Below are positions 55,768 to 64,000 of a stretch of 64,000 bases of DNA, in pieces. The stretch comes from Marasmius tenuissimus (lineage: Eukaryota > Basidiomycota > Agaricomycetes > Agaricales > Marasmiaceae): contig JAQOTA010000047.1 in NCBI GenBank assembly GCA_029532415.1, forward strand, positions 1,798,001 through 1,862,000, given 5' to 3'. The notes beneath the pieces were generated by a model that made no database searches, had not been told where the DNA came from, and saw only the letters and a list, made by a program, of their open reading frames with translations. Made by a program: the position numbers and the translations under genes. The stretch's first letter is position 1. Each line of letters begins with the position of its first letter.

Positions 55768-56819
55768 GGTGTAGCTTGATGTGCCTCAGCTGGCCAGGTC
55801 TCAGTGCTCACCAGTATTGTAACTCCCTTTCCATTCTCTAGTTCTAAACAAGACTTAATTAATTATTGGTTCAACTTGTATTGAAAATAGAAGTGAAAGA
55901 GATTATATTGGATGCTCGTTCTGAACAGGTTTATATACTCTAAGTACAAGTATCTAGAATGTTCATGTATCTACTGTGCTGGGTAAAGATGACTAAGGAA
56001 ATGAGTCGAAAATGAGTCCATGGAAACCGTGAGAACTTTCTATGATATTCCATCATGCATACACTCACAAATCTGGATCCACAACAACGAAACCTACTCG
56101 TTCCAAATATTCTGGGTATGGTATATCACTTCGACACCAAGGCCAATAGATTCTGATTGTCTTACAACAATCAAATGTTGTTCAGTCATTTCTCAGGTTT
56201 CCCATACTATCCCCTCGGTGTCCCCCGGGTGCAATTCCTTAACTTCTTCAGCTCTCTGACGCCCATACCAATGCTCAGAAAGGGGATGGTGTTTAGTGAA
56301 TGACGGCTAATCTGAATAGGGAAGATAATTCGATAACTCACGGTGGTGCGTTCTTGACACCCCATTGCCCGGTTGAAGAGGGGTTCAAGAAGGAGGAGTC
56401 AAGGCCATCTTTATGAGAGCCGAGCTACCCGCCGGCTCAGGTAGAGAACCCATCGTTGGGCTCGAGTGAGTACCTGTCACTGGCGTGAAGTACGAAGGCA
56501 CAAGGGTCAAAATGAACTGTTTATAAAGCCCTGAAGAGCGAGAACGGATGCCTTAAACGAAGTCAGAGAGAAGGAATCAATTATTTTTTTTGCGGTTCAG
56601 CTTTGAGCGACTGAGGGTTTACGGTCTTTTTCATCGCATTCCTTGTGACGTAGCAATGAAGCCCCACGACGTCTTATGTATACATGCCCATCCATTTCGC
56701 TCCTGGGACAGGTGCAATGAATGACCGCTTAATGCTGGGTATGAATGCGGAGAGCGACAGACCGAGTGTTGGAGGAAGACTGAAGCAGTAGCGGTCATTT
56801 CATCATTACTGTGAATAGC
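55768..56819. other. Intergenic, no gene recognised
   Basis: Short frames without domains. A stretch near 56095-56200 (TCTGGGTATGG...CAATCAAATGTTGTTCAGTCA) faintly resembles the first intron/second exon of the GH76 family, but too weakly to annotate as a gene copy. Confidence 0.35.
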
Positions 56820-57308
56820 GTCTTGGGGTACCTGGTACGCCTGGTAGCCCGGAGGCGGATGAACGCTGGCTGATTTGACCGGCATCGAGCTGGAGATGTC
56901 AAGAAAGGATGATGATGATCTCGAGGCTCTTCCAGATTGCCTTCTACATCCCAGCGCATATATGATCGAGTTGGATTTTGGGAAGACGCCATCTTTGCAC
57001 TCATAGTGGTGCTTGTGGTGGAAGTGGGCTTGGGGGTAGCAACAGAGATAAAAAAACTATATGTCTTTCTTTTCGACGCACTCATTACGGCCTGGGCAAG
57101 AAGCAACGAGCAATAAGCCAATGCCTTTTGGCCCAGCGATGACGAGCTGCAAAACGCACCGCAAATGCCAGATTTCTCCGTAGGTATGCGTGGCGATTCA
57201 TGAGGGAGAATTTGAGAACGTCTCAGGCGTCGAGTACACATCGAATTGAGTAGATGTTTTCTTCTCGGTGTCATTGGCGTGTTTTTGGTCATCCAACTAT
57301 ATCTCCTC
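56820..57308 (-). pseudogene. E2, copy 3, middle part (pseudogene)
   Basis: Matches the linker, subunit-binding region and beginning of the catalytic domain of the intact E2 (for example TPMTPRRKHL against TPTTPRKKHP, and the stretch around GATCTCGAGGCTCTTC). Frame is lost repeatedly. The hAT element is inserted at ATCTCCTC (57301-57308); the 5' part lies beyond it at 62787. The C-terminal catalytic half is absent. Confidence 0.8.
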
Positions 57309-57341
57309 TAGCGTTGCGTCAGTTTGGTCTGGGGGAGGATA

Positions 57342-57404
57342 CTTACCCGTAACTTACCGGGAGGGTCTGGGGAGGCCTGGTAAGTTACTTGTAAGTTACC
57401 GGTA
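57342..57404. repeat. Subterminal GTAACTTACC repeats, left end
   Basis: ACTTACCCGTAACTTACC and GGTAAGTTACTTGTAAGTT lie close together in both orientations within about 95 bases of the terminus, matching the cluster at the other end (62671-62740). Such arrays are usual transposase-binding sites in hAT elements; that role is inferred. Confidence 0.75.
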
Positions 57405-57544
57405 ACTTTGGCCGGTCCGGAACTCCGGGTAGGCCAGAAATATTCTTCGCGCTATGCGCGTTCAGTAAACACTCAAGCTACAGCTTCCTTGGTCTGCAGA
57501 TAGGTTCAGCACAAGGCTATAAGTATGATAGATCAATTGTACGT

Positions 57545-60500
57545 CTACATCAAACTAATACTAAAATTTTGATTTGTGTCACCCAAATCTGTCTCGTTCG
57601 ACATCTTTGAGACTTTTGCAACCGCCTTCGAGACTGCGGTATTGGCTACCCTACTCTTGCTGAGCAAACCCTGAAGATATGGACTGTCAAGGTTCACTAC
57701 GGTCTTCACTACCTGAAGCAGTCGGTGCCAGCTCCCAGGTGACTCCAAGTCTGCCTCCTCGTCTTCATCCGCCCGCTCATCAATCCACCTGTCATCCTCT
57801 TCTTCCTCAAGAGGTTTGGCGTCTTCACTGCCCGCAGTTAAGGCCGATTCCCTCTCTGCTTTCACGATCTGATGGTACTTGAGAATCGGTTGCGGATTTG
57901 ATTTGCGAGTCTGGGATGGAAGGTGAGCGCTGAGTGAGCAAGTTTTTACATGTTGGAGAGAACCAAACATACCACAATGTCGTTAGCCTTGTAATACTGA
58001 CGGACTGTTGTCATATCTGACATTGTTGCGATACTCATTCTGTTACGAACTGGGGGTGTAATCCATGTGAAGTTGGAGACAGTCCTTTCTTCTGCCATAG
58101 AGTTCGGTCGTAGAGCATAGATCTTGAGAGCAACAGCCTATCGTGACGTTCAAGGAGGAAATTATTAGCATGCGACATGAGACTGAATACGCTATCCAAA
58201 ATCGAAACTTACCGGCAGAATTTCCTCTGGTTCAGCTGCCTGAACCCGGCTCCACCACTCCTGAGGCGATGTAGAGTTGATATCGAAAATACCATCGTAG
58301 GGGAAACGGCGGCGGGCATAAGCAACACACTCGTGCTTCAAGCGAGTAGAGAACTGAGTTCCATACTCCCTATACTGAGTAAAGAGCAGGTTGTCGCCGT
58401 TTTTGACCTCCGGGAGTGCAACATAGTCGTGAAGGTAGTTCAAAACTCTGACGAAAACGCCGACTGAGTGAATACCACGATAATCCTCCTTAGAGTTGTC
58501 ACGATCCTCGCAGAAAATTCCAGACTCTCGATCCATGTACCCTGATGGGGTGATCATCAACAATTCAAAGTAGATTATGTTACCAGCGAGCACTCACCAG
58601 GGTTCAGGTACGCCGCTGCGAGGAACACTGGGCTTCCGAGAGCGGGATTTAGTCCAAAAAGCTGGTTGTATCGGTAGGCAACCTTATCCATAATCTCCGT
58701 TTTGACATCTGTCGGCATCTCCGAGATTCTTTCACCTTCCAACGCTTTAGAAATTGTGTAAATGAGAGCGTGCCAGTAGACAAAGACATCAGCACAGGTG
58801 GCTTGTGTGGCTTCAAGGCAGCGAATCACGATAACAATTGGATGGCCGACTGAAACGAACTGGCGGTGTCGTACATCATACTGGGCAGTCGCTAACATCG
58901 AGCCGCCCATAAATTCTGCGAAATCCTGAAGAAGGGATGTCAGAGATGTGGTTAACAGGGAACCTGTATTGCTTATGCACGTACTGTGCAATCTGTAGCT
59001 CCATTTTTGACTATGGCTTGTATAGCTGCATTGCACCTCTGAACAGAGATTGCAGCATGTACAACCCCACCAAAACGTGTCTTCCCTATCCCTTCGAGCC
59101 CCCGGCCGATTCCGCGATTCTGACGCTCTGCAGCAAGCTCAGCGATTCCAGAATGTGACTTATGAAAGCGCTGGATGATTATCCTATCCACCGCAATGGG
59201 CTGGAATATTGATCAGTGATAGTGCCAAAGAAACGCTACAGCCAAGAGTCCTTACCTCCTTGAAGTGCTCTACGCGGACCAAGTCCTTGACAAGTAGATT
59301 GAGGTGATGAACTGTATCCGGCATTTCGATTATTGTGGGTATTTCTCGTACAAGAAGGCGGCGGAAAGCACGGGTGTTCCCTGTGCTATCACAGACAACA
59401 CCTGCAAAGTGATTGCGGCCAATGTCATCAATGACCTGTAGTAATGTCAGAAATCAGAATGATCGATAACAGAAGAAAAACTCTACTCACCGGGAGACAT
59501 ACTGAGTTCAAGATCCAATCTGCGTCGTGTGAGACGGCCGTTGCTTCAAGAGTCAACATTTTATAAACATCTCCATTGCCAGTTGCTACGTGAGCGTTCC
59601 AAAACGAGTCTCGCCCGCGACTGGTGCCTCCATCGCACGAGAAGGTAAGGTTTTGGCGAGTCTTCAGGTAGGTGAGCTGGTGTTGATGACAGAGCGTAGA
59701 CTCGGATTGGATGCTGTGGGTAAGAAGGTCCTTTCCTTGAGGATTGTAGGTGGGATCTGCAATCTGCCAGGCTCTCGTCCACTCAGGCCGTGATGCGAGG
59801 AAAGGTGGAAGGCCAGCGATGCAGTACAGCTGTGTGATGGCAAGATCTAGTCTAGCATGTCTGATCTGACGTCCTGTTTTAGTGACAACAGAAGCGACGG
59901 ACGGTTGATTGGGATCCTCGACAAAAACCCTTCCATCCTCAATCTTCAACCTCTTTGCAGGAGGCTCTTTACTTCCATCGTCACCAGCAGCCACTTTCCC
60001 GGAGTCCACCAGCTCTTTGTTACCCTCCATGTTGGCCACAACCCTCGACGGCGCAAGTGCAATCTGTGCTTGTATCGCTTCCTTTTTCACTTCCGGAAGT
60101 ATACCTCGACACTCCGAGACCGCATGAGCCAACCAACGATGTTTGTTAAGATTTACCAACGTGCCAGAGCAACCTGGAGCTTTACACCAATAGAACCATT
60201 CGCCTTCGGGTTTCGACTTGTCATAGGCTCGACCCGTGATCTTCTTCAGAACTGGATTAGGTGCACGACCACCATTCGCCGCGATACGCTGAATAGGATC
60301 TCTAACCCAGGTGCTGGTATTGACTTTCCCAACAACGACCGCTTGTGTTCCTTCTCCTTCGTCTACGACCTCCGCCTCCGTATTCTCGCTCTTTGTATCT
60401 GACTTCGGCTGTATAGGTTGGGAGAGGAAGGCTTCCTCAATTGGTCGTTTCAGGCCAGGAGACGGTTTACCATTATTCTTCTTTTTGTGCGCCTTCGGTT

Positions 60501-62064
60501 TCAGTGCAGCAGAAGTCGATGGTTGCTTGTTTTGATTGCCCGGGGTACGCTTTAGCAACGACACATCTGGCGCTTTGCCTTTCGAAGCTCCACCATGCAA
60601 GTCAAGGCTTGTCCCGTCAAGAACCGAAACCATTGCCGTCGAAGAGGCATTGGCTCGCTGATGGATATCAGGATCAAGGAGATTGAATTCGGATGAATCC
60701 TAACAGCAAATAGACGAATGTATGTGAGTGATTCCCTTTTTTCTTTCTGAGCAACGATTGCTTACCGAGGATTTCCCTTTTTCAATGTCTCTCAAGACCG
60801 CAAGAAGTGTCCAAATCCGTCCTTCCAAACACTTCGAAGCATCAAGTGCAGGGAAACGAGCAGGGTAGAAGGATGTCATGAGACAATTGGCTGCTAAAAT
60901 CCCACAAGATACGTCGTCCCTCTGCGTGCTGCACCCGAGGCGTGTATCCAGAAGCACACTTCCCCTTCCATGCTGTTCGAGCCACCACTCGATAGCCTCC
61001 CTCAATTCCTCTGGCAACTCATTTTCTTCTGACCACGAATCCCCAAACCCTAGCATCATCGTCGGCATATCCACTTTCACTGTCACCCAGTGATTTGCAT
61101 CCGATGCTCGCGCTGGAATCATGACACCCTTTCCAGTGAGCTGGACCCCCGCATTGAACGCCAACGTCTTTACTTCTCCCGTTCCCAAAAGGTTCCCAAG
61201 TCGGTGCAACCACTGGTGCTGGTTGGGCTGCTGCAGGTATGTCGTGCGACTCGTTCGGTATGCGGATATCAATTTACATGCGAAAAAGGGACCAACAACC
61301 CGACGCGGCGAGACACCAGTGAAGGATGCCGAGTCCAATAACCGTTGGAGCATCCATGCTACCAAGTTGAGCTGCTCGTCGCCGATCCAACGGTTACTGC
61401 AGAAAACTGCAAGGTGCTGCGTGAAGGACCCCATTCTATTCGGCATCTCCAGCCCCCAGGGCATCTCCTTCAACACTGCCAATATGTCTTCATCGTTCTC
61501 TTTCAGCCATGCCTCAGCCGCTTCCCAGTTTCGTTTTGCATTTCTAACCTCCTCCAGTTCATACCAATATGTGAACGACCACATCGGGATCGTGTCCGTA
61601 CCAACCCTGACTGCAACACAACCATCCTGCTGAGCCTTTGCGGCACGCTCAAAAAGCTGTTCGAGCTGCGTAAAAGGTGGCGAGCACACATCTGTCAGTA
61701 TGCCCTTGAGCCCATCTTGTTCGTCCTCGCTAACAGAGAGATCGTTGGTGAAGGTGATGGCACTGACATCGAAGTTCTGGTCAGTGATTGCTGGTGGCAG
61801 AGCGAATTTTTTGAGAGACGTGAGGGAGTCGAGACGGGAAGGAAGAAGGAGCGGCCCAAGAACGAGAGGAATCGGGAACGTGGCTTGGAGACGGTCTGAA
61901 AATGGCTCGGGAAGCTCATCAATATCGAGAATTGGGGGAGGATCTTCGAGGAAACTCATGGCGAGATCCACGAGTAGGAGAAGCGGAAGTAGAAGAAGCA
62001 GAGGCGACGCAGTAGGAGATGGCAAGGAAAAAATTTCAAATGGATGTGATTGTTGGTGGGCCAA
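57545..62064 (-). CDS. Ulp1-like (C48) protease fused to BED finger and hAT transposase
   Basis: Exons, 5' to 3': 62064-60766, 60699-59491, 59435-59256, 59200-58985, 58925-58598, 58541-58213, 58137-57973, 57910-57545. All seven introns (55-75 bases) have GT..AG ends and the joined length is 4092 bases, 1363 residues plus stop. N-terminal Ulp1-like domain: WIGDEQLNLVAWML (226-239), His325 (ANHWV), Asp342 (GFGDSW), Gln381 and Cys387 (TQRDDVSCG), a complete C48 set. A Lys/Pro-rich linker follows, then a BED-like finger (C605, C610, H620, H625), the hAT core (FSCDGGTSRGRDSFWNAHV; VVCDSTGNTRAFRRLL; HHLNLLVKDL), the dimerisation region (SPQEWWSRV; LRPNSMAEERTVSNFTW) and an acidic tail. The first splice joins protease and transposase in frame (GKSS/DSSEFNL). 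Met36 (61959) is an alternative start. Confidence 0.9.
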
Positions 62065-62670
62065 TGATTATGCCCAGCATTATAAGCGTTGCTTCTCATG
62101 TGCACTCGGAATTGGTGAAGGACAAAGTAAGTGATGCATTTCTAGTATAATGTGTATGGTATCCCTCTACTATATTTGGTAGGGATAGTGGTTGTGATAG
62201 GTGAGGTTAAGATTTGTAGTCCATTGGTACCGACTAGAAGTCGTGGTGGTGCAATAACGATAATTGCAGGCCATAGATATCCAAAAGAACATTAGTTAGG
62301 TAGAGGAAATGATTGATATATCACGCACTTTGCTGCTGCATGAAAGACAACAGATGCCGCCTGATACTCTTCAGTTCCTGTAGAATTCCTAGCCGACGGT
62401 CTCCAATCCGCGAGTTCAAAAGTGTTCGCAGATTTTTGCGGGGAGCTGGAATCTAGAATGCCAAAGGACTGAGATAAGAGACAGTGATATACTGCGGCAC
62501 AGGAAAATATGGCTCACCTTCTTTCAAATTGACAGCCAGGAGCAGGAGGGAGCAGGAAAGACGACGGAGCAAGGAATATGGGGTCAGGCTGTGCGATGTT
62601 CGTCCAGGCGGCTGGTGCGGGGCTGACTAAGGGGCCTTCCCTATATGGAGGCGCCGGACCGGTGGCTCCG

Positions 62671-62740
62671 GGGTAACTTACCAGAAGCCTCTCAGACCCT
62701 CCTGGTAACTTACCAGTAACTTACGGGTAACTTACCAGGT
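62671..62740. repeat. Subterminal GTAACTTACC repeats, right end
   Basis: Four to five copies of GTAACTTACC-type motifs (GGTAACTTACCAGAAG, GGTAACTTACCAGTAACTTA, GGGTAACTTACCAGGTAAG) next to the right terminus, the mirror of the left cluster. Confidence 0.8.
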
Positions 62741-62786
62741 AAGTTTGAAAAATGGTAACTTTGGCAGGGTTTGTGACGCAACGCTA

Positions 62787-63034
62787 ATCTCCTCCCATCT
62801 CTGCGCCTCAGCAACCTCTCAAGCCATCTCAATCAAACACGCCCCCCCTCCAACCCTTCACAACCCCAACAGACGGTGATCAATCTCTCTATTCAACTTC
62901 TCTGTCCGTGGATATTGCGTGGTAGCGGGCAATATAGGGATTGCCCCGGGGTAAGCAGCCCAAGGGACGTGATGTCAGGCAATTGACGAGCCTCGTCTTC
63001 ATACAATGATGGAAAAAGAGAAGGACGCGAAAAT
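62787..63034 (-). pseudogene. E2, copy 3, 5' part (pseudogene)
   Basis: Resembles the lipoyl domain and presequence of the intact E2 at the nucleotide level: CAATCAAACACGC against CAATCAAGCATAA, AGCCCAAGGGACGTGATGTCAGGCAATTG against AGCGGCCCAAGAGACGTGATG. Frame destroyed by deletions including the lipoyl-lysine region. Homology ends at GACGCGAAAA, where unrelated sequence begins. Confidence 0.75.
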
Positions 63035-63071
63035 TAGTGCGCCCGCGATTAGGTCAGAGTTATTAGCAGTG

Positions 63072-63162
63072 CTAATTAGCAAGCGCTAATTAGCAGCTAA
63101 TTAGCGACACCCTCGGGACCCCCCAAAAATTCGATGCTAATTAGATAGTAGCTGCTAATTAG
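63072..63162. repeat. Cluster of CTAATTAG palindromes
   Basis: Five copies of CTAATTAG at 63072, 63086, 63097, 63137 and 63155, mostly as GCTAATTAGC. The cluster begins just after E2 homology stops and precedes the gene at 63363. It could be subterminal repeats of a further element or binding sites; neither can be shown here. Confidence 0.8.
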
Positions 63163-63362
63163 GTTCTATAGTGAATTTATCGGCGTAGAGACTACTTTCG
63201 ATGCATTTTCTGGCTCAACACGTCCAGACATTGGTCGCAATAGCTCATGACGTAGTGGTAGAAGTGGCAGTGCCCACGCGCCTAAAATTTTGTCGCGTCC
63301 AAAGGGTGTGCTCGTGATCCCAGACGCGTCCACCGATCACTGATCGAGTCAAAACCCTCCAA

Positions 63363-64000
63363 ATGGATACTCAAGAGGTCAGTGACCTACACAAGCTCAG
63401 GATTCTTATGAAGAATCTCCCGGAAGCTCTCCCACTCCATTCACAAGACGACACCTATCACCCTGCCCTCTTTAACTGGTCTATTGACGATGGATGGGCG
63501 CAGGATGTCGGGAAAGATGGTGCCATCAACCGAGCATTAGAGGCAGCAATTGGTCCGAGGAAAAGCGGCGGCATATTTCCCATCCTAGAGAGAGGGCCTG
63601 CGATGGAAAATCTAGCCAAGATACTTGATACATACAGCAAGGAGCTTCCCGACTCGTTCTTGATCAATAATTGGATCCAAAATGCGATTGCATCTGCTGA
63701 GAGTGTCTTGAAAGAGCATAGGACCGCAGTGCGTACTATTCTCATACTTATGCTGAGTTTCATGACTCAAATTGCCAGCAGCTGCCAGATTTCACCCAGT
63801 CCGAGAGCGAGAATGCACAGGCAGCAGTTAGTCTCCGAGCTAGTGTACCTCCGCAGGATGCGGACCCAGGGAATGCACGTTCTTCAAATGGTCCTAAAGA
63901 GACTACTGCCGTTATCCAGGCTCGAAAGAAGGGGAAAAGCAAGCCGACGAAACGGGACACCAAGGCCATGACCGAAGCAGATATTGCGGACGATAGGTAC
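63363..64000 (+). CDS. Unrecognised gene, 5' part (cut by window end)
   Basis: Starts MDTQEVSDLHKLRILMKNLP and runs 122 codons to EHRTA at 63728. A 51-base intron follows (63729-63779, GTGCGT..TTGCCAG), and the frame continues with QLPDFTQSESENAQAAVSL and a Lys-rich stretch (ARKKGKSKPTKRDTKAM) to the window end. The first exon is helical with a Gly/Pro-poor profile and contains ALFNWSIDDGWAQDVGKDG. I do not recognise a domain. Clean splicing and codon structure suggest a real gene; the surrounding context (E2 homology ending abruptly, palindrome cluster) suggests it belongs to another mobile element. Confidence 0.55.

Larger units (their letters stand above)
57309..62786 (-). mobile_element. 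Complete hAT DNA transposon carrying a Ulp1-transposase fusion gene
   Basis: 5478 bp with perfect 13-bp terminal inverted repeats TAGCGTTGCGTCA, flanked by the 8-bp target duplication ATCTCCTC (57301-57308 and 62787-62794). The E2 pseudogene continues on both sides, so the empty site can be inferred. Subterminal zones are rich in GTAACTTACC/GGTAAGTTAC. The one gene inside is open throughout after removal of seven short introns. 8-bp duplications and TAG.. ends fit hAT, and the transposase confirms it. Everything visible suggests a recent, possibly active insertion. Confidence 0.95.

Noticed and set aside
56020..56259. Possible fourth GH76-like fragment
   Set aside because: Only a weak match around TCTGGGTATGG and ATCAAATGT; no signal peptide or following exon could be read.
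60700..62064. Ulp1 protease as a separate gene ending at 60700
   Set aside because: A canonical 66-base intron (60765-60700) removes the stop and joins the frame to the transposase. All other exon phases of the gene also agree, so one fused gene is the better model.

Overview
This window is a stretch of a mushroom-type basidiomycete (Agaricomycetes) genome dominated by transposable elements. The evidence for that origin is short GT..AG introns of about 50-75 bases, chromodomain Gypsy and copia LTR elements, hAT/MULE/KDZ-type DNA transposons, an expanded GH76-like membrane-anchored glycosidase family and a seven-TM-type fungal membrane protein. I saw no rRNA, tRNA or CRISPR array. Species cannot be assigned from the sequence alone.

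Host genes. Only one host gene looks intact: the mitochondrial branched-chain 2-oxoacid dehydrogenase E2 gene (19874-21511, minus). Three damaged E2 copies surround it (7222-17190, 48024-48640, 56820-63034). Three copies of a GH76-like gene lie on the plus strand (2255-5019, 32573-33024, 53451-55767), all with disabling lesions. The recurring order E2 (minus) - shared noncoding sequence - GH76 (plus) indicates a segmental duplication repeated along the window and later shredded by insertions. Between 7222 and 21240 one unit forms a large inverted duplication: a broken E2 and a fragment of a 7TM gene on one arm, the intact E2 and the 7TM gene 3' end on the other, and the rest of the 7TM gene in the loop.

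Mobile elements, left to right: a foldback element (64-497); a GAGCC-rich small element and a TA-flanked MITE inside GH76 copy 1; an 8.6-kb LINE (8018-16625) with a 15-bp target duplication inside E2 copy 1; a candidate solo LTR (24665-25361); a hAT-like MITE (25573-26189); a decayed copia (27000-32437); a chromodomain Gypsy (33025-45707) inside GH76 copy 3, itself carrying an intact young copia (36512-42901) and a solo LTR (44547-45030); another small hAT-like element; a KDZ-transposase remnant; a MULE with its catalytic core deleted (48748-51192); a CACTG-type MITE (51206-51590) and a further MITE; and a complete hAT element (57309-62786) inside the fourth E2 copy.

The most notable object is that last hAT element. 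Its single eight-exon gene splices, by my manual reconstruction, into one 1363-residue reading frame. This frame joins a Ulp1-type (C48) SUMO-protease-like domain with a complete His/Asp/Gln/Cys set to a BED-like zinc finger and hAT transposase. It has 13-bp terminal repeats, an 8-bp target duplication and dense subterminal repeats, so it looks structurally complete. At the far right a further unrecognised gene starts (63363) behind a cluster of CTAATTAG palindromes and runs off the window.
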